This document shows positions 51,569 through 60,255 of a DNA stretch of 64,000 nucleotides, piece after piece. The stretch is from contig NZ_JBHSJF010000006.1 of the NCBI RefSeq assembly GCF_042652085.1, positions 1,240,001 through 1,304,000 of the forward strand, in the 5' to 3' direction. Every line of letters starts with the position of its first letter. Positions within the stretch are counted from its first letter, which is position 1. The position numbers and the translations under genes are program-made. The notes under the pieces were generated by a model. It was not told where the DNA came from, searched no databases, and worked only from the letters and a program-made list of their open reading frames with translations. This DNA comes from Flaviflagellibacter deserti. Lineage in GTDB: Bacteria > Pseudomonadota > Alphaproteobacteria > Rhizobiales > Methylopilaceae.

Positions 51569-54500
51569 CGATAAGCCGGATCGTTCGGCTTGAAGGAACG
51601 GACCTCGGGCGAAGTCCCGTCCGCGTTCGGCGGATTCTGCTGGCGGAACTCGAATATCTTGCGCAGGAAGCCCGGGGCGACGGCCGATAGCGGGTTCATG
51701 TTCATGACGGGCGCGGTCCACGGCCCGCGCACCTCGAAGGTGATGCCGACCAGTCCTTCCTGCGAGCCTCCGCCGAGAATCATCCCGAGCACCGGCACCT
51801 TGCCGAACAGATTGTTCAGCGCATAGGCGGGCAGGAACGTACCGCGCAGGCCGATCTGGTTCTGCGCGTAATCGACCTGTCCGTCGAGCGTCGCGCCGAG
51901 TTCGTTTCCGTAGACGACGCAGTCGTCGACCATCACCTTGCCGTCGCCGAGACGGAATTTCGTCTCCATCCGGGTGAAGGTCATGCCGTTGTTATTTGCC
52001 TGGGCAGCGTTGCCGCGACCGCTATGCGCGACGGACGCCAGCTGCTGGTCGCCGATGACCTGGAAGTTCTGGACGATCAGCCGTCCCTTACTGGTCTCGC
52101 CGGGCACGACGTCGAGTGCCAGCGCGCCGCCGCGCATGCGGCGGTAGACATCGAGGAAGCGGAGCGTCGCGCCGGAATCCGCCGCCCGGATGCTGATGAC
52201 GCGATTATCGTCACCCTGCGACTTGCCCTCGATCGACCCTCCGCCGATACGGCCGGTCAGGTAGAGTGACCTCGTGGTGTTGCCGCGGCGGCTGATGCGG
52301 AAATCGGCGCCGCTCAGGACCTCGTTGTTGTTGCCGACCACGGTGCCGAGTTTCATGTCGACATCGAGATCCGGCCCCTTCCGGTCCGTCTGGCCGGTCG
52401 TGATCTGCTTCAGAGCCGGACGGGCGTCGAACGTGCTGCCCTGCATCGACAGCTTGAAGCCCTGCCCTGCTTTGTCGACCGACAGCTTGGTGTCATCGCC
52501 GCTGCTGATCCGGAACGTATTGAAATCAGCGCTGTTGAACTGGCCGCCACCGTCGAAACGGACCACACCCTTGATGTCGATGCCGCCACCCTGAGCCGAG
52601 AAATCTCCGAGTTGGAAGCCGTCGTTCTGGGGCTTGACGGTGAAGGCGATGCGTCCGCCCTGCCCGGCCGCCTTGCCGATGCCGAGCGGCCCTTCGACCT
52701 GGGCGCTCGATATGTCCGCTTCGAACTTGGCGCCATCGAACTGCCCCGGTCCGGCGAGCGACAGGCGCGCCGAGACCGGACCGCTCATCTTGATGGTCTC
52801 GTTGGAGAAATCCTTGATCTTGGACGGGTCCATCGAGAATGCGACGACGGTCGAGCCGAGTTTCCCCGTCTCGTCGCGCGCGATCTGGGCCTCGACCGCC
52901 ATCGGAGCGCCGGCGAGTTTCAGATCGCCGCGCAGATTGACCGCGGCCCGATCGACCAGGAGCCGCAGATTGCCATTGTCGATGTCCTTGCTGCCGATCC
53001 CCTTAGGCAGGGACAGCCCGGCAAATCCGGCATCGACGCCGACCTGAAGTTTCGAAATATCGGAGCCGCGCCCGAAGGGACCGGTCAAGGTGATTGTGCC
53101 GTCGACCTTGCCGTTGCCTTGAAGGAGTTTCGAGGTATTCGGCGCCAGGCGGTCCAGGATCGGCACCGACATCAGCGCACCCGCCGCCTGAACCGGTCCC
53201 TGCAGCTTGATGGCGAGATAACCTTGGAACGGGTTCGGCCGGTGATCGTCCGTGCCGAACAAAGTGCCGGCGATTCCAAGCGTCTTGTTGTCGCCGAACT
53301 CCACCCGTCCTTCGTCGAGGCGGACCTGCATCACCTTGTCCTGGACGGTCAATTCACCAGTCACGCCGATCGCCGGCGGCGCGCCGTTGAGATAGGTGAA
53401 GACGCCATCGGTGAATTTCGCGTCGACCAAAGTCGAGCGCTCGTGCTGAGGACCGATCGCCAGTTCGCCGCGCACCGCGATGTTGAGTTCCTCCACCACC
53501 CCCGATTTGACGTTCTCGGCGATCCATCTCCGGCTGTTGGCTGCGATCGGGACCGGCCAGACCCGCAACAGAGCGGCGATCGGCGATCGCGAACCGGCGA
53601 TCGCGAAATCGCCCATCGGCTTCTCGCCGCTGAAATCGAATGTTCCCTGGCCCACCACCGACAGGGCCCGGCCGCGAACAGCCGCGTTGTCGATCGTCAG
53701 GATACGGGCCTCGCGGCGCAGATTGCCGTTCACCTCGAAACGGTCGAACCGCAATGCCGACAAACCGGGATCGGCCCCGGGCACGGCGATCTCCGTGCCA
53801 CCGATCGCATAGTTCCATTGGTCCGCGCTGTCATCGGCTGGCCGTGCCTGACCGCCGAAACTGATGCGCGTATTGTTGGCGACGATGTCCGATTGGCCGA
53901 GCCGGAGAACTCGGTCCTTGCCGTTCCACGAGAGCTGGACGCGGCCGCGCTCCACGTTCATGGCCTCGTCGGGCTTGTCGGGAGCAACGGCGCGGAATCC
54001 GACGACGTCCAACCGGGCCTCGGCCGTTGGAACCTGTCCGGCAGGGTCGAGCCGGGCATAGAGATGACCAAACAGCCGCCCATCGATCTCGGCCGGGACC
54101 GCGCCACGAAGTGCCTCGTAGATCAGGCGTCCAAGCGCGAGATTCTCGAAACCGAGATCGAAATCACGTCCCTCGCCCGGCTTGCCGCCGACCGTCGCCG
54201 TGACCGACCAGCGGTTTTCCGCGGACGCCGATGCGGCGCTGGCGACAAGGCCGTTGCCGTCCGCCTGACGTGAAACTTTCAAATCGACCTGTTCGACGCG
54301 ATCGATACGGCCGCGCCGCTGGTCGTCGATGACGATATTGCCACGCTCGATCTCGGCGACCTCGAAGCTCGCAAGCGGCCCGGATGGCTGAAGAATGGCC
54401 ATCGCACCGGAGAGGAATCCGAATATCTCCGCCGGAGCGTCCTGCGGCACGTCCGCGCCGGGGATGCGAAACAGCGCAGGTCCGCCCTCGGTGCCGGCCA

Positions 54501-54966
54501 AGGCAACCTCGCCATTGTCTTCGATGCGAAGCGTCAGATGAGGCTGGACAATCTTCAGGCGTCGCAACGAGGCCTGACCGCCCATCAGGATATTGCCGTC
54601 GAGAGCGATCGAGGCGCTCGGGACGCGCAATACTGGCGCTCCCGACGGATCCTCGATCTCGAACTCGTCCAGCTTCAGGTCCAGCCCGTTTGTGGTCGGA
54701 TCGACCTGGGACTTGCCGATATTGACGATGTAACCGGGCCCAAGACGCGCCTCGATCGCCTGGGCAATGCGCGGCGTGACGAAGCGCGAGGGTAGCGAGC
54801 TGAACAGCACGCCGGCGACACCCGCGACGAGTAGCAGCGCGATGCCGACACCGATCAGCGCGCATTTGCGCAGCATTGAAAACTTGGAAATACGCATGCG
54901 GACGCCGCGCCAACTCCTGGTGACGCGCTTCTGCTTTGCGCGGCGTGAGCCCCGCTTCTGCGCCAT
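51565..54966 (-). CDS. Large AsmA/YhdP-like (DUF3971) protein
   Basis: An 1133-residue protein. A very basic N-terminus (residues 1-30) precedes one membrane helix (about 33-53, CALIGVGIALLLVAGVAGVLF in blocks). The rest is periplasmic, beta-rich and repetitive, ending in an AsmA-type C-domain with VDYAQNQIGLRGTFLPAYALNNLFGKVPVLG, seen in blocks near residue 1055. The family (AsmA, YhdP, TamB) forms long grooves thought to carry phospholipid between membranes. It stands alone, divergent from bcp, and is co-oriented with nothing nearby. Confidence 0.87.
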   Translation of the reverse strand: MAQKRGSRRAKQKRVTRSWRGVRMRISKFSMLRKCALIGVGIALLLVAGVAGVLFSSLPSRFVTPRIAQAIEARLGPGYIVNIGKSQVDPTTNGLDLKLDEFEIEDPSGAPVLRVPSASIALDGNILMGGQASLRRLKIVQPHLTLRIEDNGEVALAGTEGGPALFRIPGADVPQDAPAEIFGFLSGAMAILQPSGPLASFEVAEIERGNIVIDDQRRGRIDRVEQVDLKVSRQADGNGLVASAASASAENRWSVTATVGGKPGEGRDFDLGFENLALGRLIYEALRGAVPAEIDGRLFGHLYARLDPAGQVPTAEARLDVVGFRAVAPDKPDEAMNVERGRVQLSWNGKDRVLRLGQSDIVANNTRISFGGQARPADDSADQWNYAIGGTEIAVPGADPGLSALRFDRFEVNGNLRREARILTIDNAAVRGRALSVVGQGTFDFSGEKPMGDFAIAGSRSPIAALLRVWPVPIAANSRRWIAENVKSGVVEELNIAVRGELAIGPQHERSTLVDAKFTDGVFTYLNGAPPAIGVTGELTVQDKVMQVRLDEGRVEFGDNKTLGIAGTLFGTDDHRPNPFQGYLAIKLQGPVQAAGALMSVPILDRLAPNTSKLLQGNGKVDGTITLTGPFGRGSDISKLQVGVDAGFAGLSLPKGIGSKDIDNGNLRLLVDRAAVNLRGDLKLAGAPMAVEAQIARDETGKLGSTVVAFSMDPSKIKDFSNETIKMSGPVSARLSLAGPGQFDGAKFEADISSAQVEGPLGIGKAAGQGGRIAFTVKPQNDGFQLGDFSAQGGGIDIKGVVRFDGGGQFNSADFNTFRISSGDDTKLSVDKAGQGFKLSMQGSTFDARPALKQITTGQTDRKGPDLDVDMKLGTVVGNNNEVLSGADFRISRRGNTTRSLYLTGRIGGGSIEGKSQGDDNRVISIRAADSGATLRFLDVYRRMRGGALALDVVPGETSKGRLIVQNFQVIGDQQLASVAHSGRGNAAQANNNGMTFTRMETKFRLGDGKVMVDDCVVYGNELGATLDGQVDYAQNQIGLRGTFLPAYALNNLFGKVPVLGMILGGGSQEGLVGITFEVRGPWTAPVMNMNPLSAVAPGFLRKIFEFRQQNPPNADGTSPEVRSFKPNDPAYR

Positions 54967-55085
54967 CCCTCCCAGACCCCGCCCGGAACAAAAAGAAACA
55001 CACAGCCGCGCGGTCCGGCTCGATGCCGACCGCGCTACTCTCTAAAGAGAGCATAGGCGATAGGAATAAGACGAAAGGACGGCGC

Positions 55086-55559
55086 GTGACAAAGCTTCAG
55101 CCCGGTTCTCCCGCCCCGGATTTCGAACTGCCTACCGATGGCGGCGGTACATTTCGCCTTTCGGACCTGCGCGGCCGCAATGTCGTCCTGTATTTCTATC
55201 CCAAGGACGACACGACGAGTTGCACGCAGGAAGCGATCGACTTCAATGCGCTACGCGACGAATTCGCCGCCGCGAACACCGTCGTCATCGGCCTCTCGCC
55301 CGATTCCGTGAAGAGCCACGACAAGTTCAAACGCAAATACGATCTGCAGTTCCCGCTCGTCTCGGACGAGACGCGGACCGCGCTAGAACGCTACGGCGTC
55401 TGGGTAGAAAAAAGCATGTATGGCCGCACATATATGGGCGTGGAACGGACGACACTGCTGATCGATCCGGAAGGCCGCGTCGCCAGAATCTGGCCTAAAG
55501 TCCGCGTCGCGGCGCATGTTCGGGAGGTGCTCGAGGAGGCCCAGCGTATCAGTGCATAG
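55086..55559 (+). CDS. bcp: Peroxiredoxin, Bcp/PrxQ type, single-Cys
   Basis: A 157-residue thiol peroxidase. A GTG start at 55086 follows AAAGGA; the frame to 54936 overlaps the divergent gene and lacks protein-like composition. The peroxidatic Cys46 lies in DDTTSCTQEAIDF, preceded by YFYPKD as usual. The usual resolving Cys five positions later is Ile51, and no other Cys is present, so it must be a 1-Cys form that depends on an external thiol. It reduces peroxides and lipid hydroperoxides. Confidence 0.92.
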   Translation: MTKLQPGSPAPDFELPTDGGGTFRLSDLRGRNVVLYFYPKDDTTSCTQEAIDFNALRDEFAAANTVVIGLSPDSVKSHDKFKRKYDLQFPLVSDETRTALERYGVWVEKSMYGRTYMGVERTTLLIDPEGRVARIWPKVRVAAHVREVLEEAQRISA

Positions 55560-55653
55560 ACTCGTCCCGGCACCGACAACCGCACGTAGGTCGACTTTCG
55601 GAACCGAAATATGGAAAAATTGCTCGTCGGATTCGCACGAGGGGAGCAACGTG

Positions 55654-55869
55654 ATGAACGACTGGCATCCTATCGAGACGGGGCCCAAGGACACATCGGT
55701 GTTGGTGTATTGCAAACACGGCCCCTGCGAGGTCGGGCATTACAACACCCTGATGAGGGGATGGGTGACGAGCTGGGATCATAGATACCTGGACACGCCG
55801 ACCCACTGGATGCCTCTGCCGCATCCGCCCGCGTCCACGGCCATGATCGAGGGACGGCAGCCGAACTGA
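55654..55869 (+). CDS. Small DUF551-like protein
   Basis: A 71-residue protein (ATG at 55654 with GGGGAG upstream; a GTG at 55651 is also possible). It begins NDWHPIETGPKDTSVLVYC and ends with THWMPLPHPP, the two boundaries of DUF551-type domains that are often seen in phages and bacteria. Two Trp pairs and a conserved THWMPLP suggest a small beta fold. The role is unknown. It lies alone between bcp and an M23 peptidase gene. Confidence 0.75.
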   Translation: MNDWHPIETGPKDTSVLVYCKHGPCEVGHYNTLMRGWVTSWDHRYLDTPTHWMPLPHPPASTAMIEGRQPN

Positions 55870-55952
55870 GGCTGCACATTTCGCCAATTCGACGCCCCGC
55901 AGATCCATGGCTTCGCGGGGCGTCGCTTACGTGGGGTTAACCTTACCGTTCT

Positions 55953-57146
55953 ATGAAACGGGGCATGCAGGCCTCGTATCAACGGTCTCGACAATCGACA
56001 GGCTCGCCCGTTCGGCGGCTGAGGATCGATCTGCATCCCCTCACCGCCCTATCGATCGTTCTTGCCGTCCTTGCGCTGGGCATCTGGTGTGTCGCAACAA
56101 CAGGCTATGCCTTCTTTCATGACCAGGTCCTGATCGGCATCACCGAACGTCATGCATCGATCGAACGTGGCTCGCGTGCGGAAATTCAACGGCTTCGCGA
56201 CGAGATTCAGCGGATATCCAGTTCGCGGCTGGTCGAGCAGCAGACCATGGCAAGCAAGCTCGACGCGCTGGCCGAACGACAGGCCCGCACCACCCGCAGA
56301 CAGGACGAGATCATTCGGCTTCTGGGCTCGGGAGATGAGGTCGAGGCAAAACCGTCCGATCCCGAAGAAGCCGCCCCCGAACCGGAAGACATGCCGCTCC
56401 GCCAGTCGCACGGTTTCCTGACGCCGACGGACGACGGCTCGCCGGTGCTCAATAGGTTGGATACCCTCGGTAACGCCTACGACCGCCTGGAGCGCAATCA
56501 AACCAGAGCGATTGCCGACCTGAAGCGACGCTATGAGCATCAACGCGCAAGTCTCGACAATGTCTATGCGCGGCTCGGGCTCAATCGTGACTTGAAGAAA
56601 CCAATTCAAGCCTCGGTCGGTGGACCGTTTTTACCGACGTCTGTTAATCCGGTGCACAAGCTGGGAACCGATCTGGCAGCGCTGGCCGATATGGCCGCCG
56701 AGGCGGACGATCTCCGCGCTGGGCTTTCGCAAATCCCGGTGCGGTCGCCCCTGCCCGGCGCGCAGAAGACCAGCGGTTTCGGCACAAGGATGGACCCATT
56801 CCTCGGCGCGCCGGCCTTCCATAGCGGCGTGGATCTGCGTGCCGCGTCCGGGTCAACCGCCCGCGCTACCGCCGACGGCAACGTGGTCACCGCCGGATGG
56901 ACGAACGGCTACGGCCTGATGGTCGAAATCCGCCATTCGAGCGGCACCTCGACCCGCTACGGCCACCTGTCGTCGATCGGCGTCAGGGAAGGTCAGACCG
57001 TCTCTGCCGGGGACATGATCGGCCGCGTCGGCTCGACCGGGCGCTCGACCGGGCCGCATCTGCACTATGAAGTCAGGGTCAACGGCGAGCCGGTCAATCC
57101 CGACCGCTTCCTCGCGGTCGGGACGACGCTTGCAAGCCTGAACTGA
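55953..57146 (+). CDS. M23-family murein endopeptidase with coiled coil
   Basis: A 397-residue protein. A basic N-terminus and one membrane helix (about residues 33-55) are followed by a coiled coil (about 65-115 and 160-205) and a LytM/M23 domain at 265-385. Its zinc site is intact: the HxxxD in FHSGVDLRA and the HxH in GPHLHYEV, with YGHLSS between them. It can therefore cut peptide cross-links, unlike the NlpD-like protein at 37352. The layout resembles MepM and the DipM/LdpF group involved in growth or division. It ends three bases before the convergent prfB stop. Confidence 0.9.
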   Translation: MKRGMQASYQRSRQSTGSPVRRLRIDLHPLTALSIVLAVLALGIWCVATTGYAFFHDQVLIGITERHASIERGSRAEIQRLRDEIQRISSSRLVEQQTMASKLDALAERQARTTRRQDEIIRLLGSGDEVEAKPSDPEEAAPEPEDMPLRQSHGFLTPTDDGSPVLNRLDTLGNAYDRLERNQTRAIADLKRRYEHQRASLDNVYARLGLNRDLKKPIQASVGGPFLPTSVNPVHKLGTDLAALADMAAEADDLRAGLSQIPVRSPLPGAQKTSGFGTRMDPFLGAPAFHSGVDLRAASGSTARATADGNVVTAGWTNGYGLMVEIRHSSGTSTRYGHLSSIGVREGQTVSAGDMIGRVGSTGRSTGPHLHYEVRVNGEPVNPDRFLAVGTTLASLN

Positions 57147-57148
57147 GA

Positions 57149-58280
57149 TCAGTCGACGTCGTCGACGCTCTCCGGCCCGCCGCCATAGACGCGCTGGGCC
57201 AATGCCGCTTCCATGAACGGATCGACATCGCCGTCGAGCACGTCGCTCGGGCTGGTCGAGGTCACGCCGGTGCGGAGGTCTTTCACCATCTGATACGGCT
57301 GCAGGACGTAGGAGCGGATCTGATGGCCCCAGCCGATATCGGTGCGGGCGGCCTGCTCGGCCGCCGCGGCGTCCTCGCGCTTCTTCAGCTCCATCTCGTA
57401 GAGCTTGGCGCGCAGCATGTTCCAGGCGGTGGCCCGGTTCTTGTGCTGCGAGCGGTCGCCCTGGCTGACGACGGCGATGCCGGTCGGAATATGCGTCAGG
57501 CGAACGGCCGATTCCGTCTTGTTGACGTGCTGGCCGCCCGCGCCACCCGAACGCATCGTGTCGACGCGGACTTGACTTTCGTCGATGTCGATCTGGATGC
57601 GGTCGTCGATGACCGGATAGACGTCGATCGAGGCGAAGCTGGTCTGTCTGCGCGCATTGGAATCGAACGGCGAGATGCGCACCAGCCGGTGCACGCCCGC
57701 TTCCGTCTTCAGCCAGCCATAGGCGTTGCGGCCCTTGATCAGCAAAGTCGCCGACTTGATGCCCGCGCCTTCGCCGTCCTGATGGTCGACGACCTCGATC
57801 TTGAAGCCGCGCCGCTCGGCCCAGCGCGTGTACATGCGCAGGAGCATCTCGGCCCAGTCCTGACTCTCGGTGCCTCCGGCGCCGGGATGAACGTCGAGAT
57901 AGGTGTCGCTGCCGTCGGCCTCGCCCGAAAGCAAGGTCTCGATCTGCTGGCGCCCGGCCTCCTCGGTCAGAGCCTTGATGGCGGCCTCGGCTTCCGAGAT
58001 GACGCCGTCATCGCCCTCGGCCTCGCCGAGTTCGATCAGTTCGACGTTGTCGGCGAGTTCGCGATCGAAGCGCAGGATCTGCTCGATTCGGGTCTCCAGA
58101 TCAGTGCGCTCGCGCATCAGTTTCTGGGCGCGATCGGCATCGTCCCAGAGCGTCGGGTCTTCGGAAAGCGCGTTGAGCTCTTTCAGGCGTGAGAGGGACT
58201 GATCCCAGTCAAAGATGCCTCCTCAGCAGCCCGACCGACTGCTTGAGTTCTTCTACGAGTTTGGACGTCTCGGCGCGCAT
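57149..58280 (-). CDS. prfB: Peptide chain release factor 2, +1 programmed frameshift
   Basis: A 376-residue RF2 encoded in two frames. Reading from the ATG at 58280, 23 codons end at CTT then TGA (58211-58209). A +1 shift, which skips the T at 58211, then joins the second frame at GAC TGG GAT and continues to 57149. The stop-recognition tripeptide SPF is in ISPFDSNAR and the peptidyl-transferase GGQ in GGAGGQHVNK. RF2 terminates at UGA and UAA. The 322-residue open frame starting at 58117 lacks the first domain and is only part of the gene. Confidence 0.96.
58209..58223 (-). promoter_or_regulatory. prfB programmed-frameshift site
   Basis: On the coding strand AGGAGG (58223-58218) is followed by CAT, CTT and TGA (58211-58209), with C next. 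This is the known RF2 autoregulation element: the internal Shine-Dalgarno sits three bases upstream of CTT TGA C, and ribosomes slip +1 when RF2 is scarce. Confidence 0.95.
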
Positions 58281-58402
58281 GAATCGCTTCTTCGAGGTTT
58301 GAAAAGAGCGCGGAACCTAGGGAACGAGGCAGGGTCTGTAAACCGCTATTGAGCGCATGTGATTTGTTCGCTAGCTGATCGTGGCCCCTTGATCAGGATC
58401 AC

Positions 58403-58915
58403 ATGGCAGAACGCAAGCAACCCAGCCGGCGCCGATGCTCGACGGCTTTTCTCAACGACATGCTGGCAATCCATGCCGCTGATCGACCCAATTTTTTCCT
58501 ACGAAAGTATCTCGGATCCATGCTGGTCATGGATTTCGGTGATCAAATACCAATCCGAACCTTTCGAGGCGATGATATCGAGGTCGGAGAATTCAATATC
58601 GGCGTCCGCAATTGCTACTGGGAACTGTTCGACAGATCGGAGCGAATACTGACCAGCGAAACCATCGAGGACGACAGGATCATTGAAAAAGCGATTTTCA
58701 AACACTCGGTAAGTGCCCTCAACCTCTTTCAACGCAAGGGATTTGCCGATCTGGAATTCACGGAGCCGGGGTTGATGATGCGGTTCGACATAACCGGAAA
58801 ATGGGAAGACAGGCCCGGACGATGCATCGTGAAATTCGACTTCCTGAAGAAGTGCAGCATTCAACTGACGACATTCGGGCATCTCATGTATCAGGAGTGG
58901 GACACGAGCTGGTAG
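58403..58915 (+). CDS. Orphan hypothetical protein, 170 residues
   Basis: A soluble 170-residue protein (AGGA upstream of the ATG) with mixed alpha/beta composition, rich in Phe, Ile and charged residues, no signal peptide and no membrane helix. The codon use and base composition are visibly less GC-rich than the neighbours, suggesting recent acquisition. Motifs such as VRNCYWELFDRSERI and KWEDRPGRCIVKFDF do not match a family I recognise. It is convergent with nothing strongly and points into the opposing EamA transporter gene. It lies inside the otherwise core amidase-mrcA-prfB neighbourhood. Confidence 0.6.
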   Translation: MAERKQPSRRRCSTAFLNDMLAIHAADRPNFFLRKYLGSMLVMDFGDQIPIRTFRGDDIEVGEFNIGVRNCYWELFDRSERILTSETIEDDRIIEKAIFKHSVSALNLFQRKGFADLEFTEPGLMMRFDITGKWEDRPGRCIVKFDFLKKCSIQLTTFGHLMYQEWDTSW

Positions 58916-58925
58916 TCACGGCATC

Positions 58926-59873
58926 TCAATCGTCCGAAACGACGACGCGTTCCCGGCTCGCCAGCGTGTAGAAGCCGACACCGGCCAGAACCAGCACGCT
59001 GCCGATCACGTCGATCAGGCTCATCCCCTCGCCCAGCACGACGACCGCGAGCGCAATGGTGGCGACCGGGCTCATCGTCGAGATCGTCGCGTTTGCCTGC
59101 GCCGAAATCCGTGACAGGGCGGCGTTCATGAAGAACGACGGAAGCACGGTGGCGCCGACTGCTATCAGGACGCCGAGCCACATTACGTAAGGGGATAGCG
59201 GCTTGAGTTCATGCGTCAGCAGGAACTGCCCGATTGCCGCCACCGCCGCGGCGCTCATGGCGATGCAGGTGAAGAGCTGCGGCCCAAGGGTAAAGATGAT
59301 CTCCTTGGCCAGGAGCTGATAGAGCGCGAACGCAACGGCAGCCGCCATGACCCACGCGGCGCCGATAAGTGCGCTTTGACCCAGCACACCGAGATCCTGA
59401 TTGAAGATCAGGGCGAGGCCCGCATAGCTGACAACGAATGCCAGGAGAGCCTTAGCCTTTACCGGCTGGTGGAAGAAGGCCGCCCCGAACAGCACCACGA
59501 ACAAGGGATAGGTGAACAGGATCAGCCGCTCGAACTGGGCGGAAATGTATTCGAGCCCCTTGAAGTCGGCCCAGCTCGAAACCCAATAGCCGAGCAGTCC
59601 GACGAAGATCGCATGAAAGATCGCGCGGCTTCTCTCCGGGCTTGGCGTGACGGTGCCCCTGGACGCCCGCACCGCCCAGACCCCGATCACGACGTAGACC
59701 GGCAGCGACAGGACCATGCGGAGCGCAAGCAGCGTCTCGGCGTCGATCCCCTCCGCATAGGCGAGCTTGATGATGATGCTCTTGGTCGCGAACAGGCATG
59801 CGCCGGCCGCGGCGAACAGATAGCCCACCCACGGCCGGCTGGCTGGGGTTGCAGCTGTGCCGGCGCTGGTCAT
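58926..59873 (-). CDS. EamA/DMT-superfamily transporter
   Basis: A 315-residue membrane protein with ten hydrophobic segments in two EamA repeats (about residues 18-150 and 160-305). It opens with GYLFAAAGACLFATKSIIIKLAY, seen in blocks, and the second repeat ends with LGEGMSLIDVIGSVLVLAGVGFY. Such proteins export amino acids, purines or other metabolites; the cargo is unknown. An inverted repeat TCCTA-CC-TAGGA (59916-59927) lies 43 bases upstream of the start and may be an operator; the rest of the gap to 60006 holds nothing I can name. Confidence 0.88.
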   Translation of the reverse strand: MTSAGTAATPASRPWVGYLFAAAGACLFATKSIIIKLAYAEGIDAETLLALRMVLSLPVYVVIGVWAVRASRGTVTPSPERSRAIFHAIFVGLLGYWVSSWADFKGLEYISAQFERLILFTYPLFVVLFGAAFFHQPVKAKALLAFVVSYAGLALIFNQDLGVLGQSALIGAAWVMAAAVAFALYQLLAKEIIFTLGPQLFTCIAMSAAAVAAIGQFLLTHELKPLSPYVMWLGVLIAVGATVLPSFFMNAALSRISAQANATISTMSPVATIALAVVVLGEGMSLIDVIGSVLVLAGVGFYTLASRERVVVSDD

Positions 59874-60006
59874 TGGAGTCCTGAAATGAGAACCGGCGAA
59901 AGGCCGGACGGTCGGTCCTACCTAGGAACCGGAACCGGCGCTGTAAATACGCCGATAGTCACTCGCAGGGAAGTTTGGACAGCCCCCCGAGCCCAGCGAA
60001 CGGTGA

Positions 60007-60255
60007 TCAAGGGTTCATGACGTTAGTGCAGCGCCATTCTTTCGGCTGGCAGGCGATGCCCGGCGTCGAGCATTTCGGACCGTCCGGCGCGCGAGCGCAG
60101 ATCACGCAGTCATTGGTGAAAGCAGTGCAGGCCGCCTGCTCCCGCATCAAGCTTTCGAGGCTGTCCGGCGCGGGCGGCTTCAGCGGCGTCAGTTTCGGCT
60201 CGTCGGCGAAGGCGCTTCCCGTCATCACGACGAGAAGGATCGCCGCGAACCTCAA
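60007..60255 (-). CDS. Small secreted six-cysteine protein
   Basis: An 82-residue protein with a signal peptide (residues 1-17, cleaved after SAFA). The mature part is 65 residues with six cysteines (43, 50, 53, 62, 69, 76), an even number that suits three disulfides or a metal site. The spacing C-6-C-2-C-8-C-6-C-6-C is unlike zinc ribbons I know. The start overlaps the mrcA stop by four bases, so it is translationally coupled to a cell-wall synthase. The function is unknown; a periplasmic partner of PBP1A is a guess. Confidence 0.7.
   Translation of the reverse strand: MRFAAILLVVMTGSAFADEPKLTPLKPPAPDSLESLMREQAACTAFTNDCVICARAPDGPKCSTPGIACQPKEWRCTNVMNP

Noticed and set aside
57149..58117. prfB as a truncated or frameshifted pseudogene
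   Set aside because: The interruption is the conserved programmed-frameshift site and the upstream 23 codons are intact.
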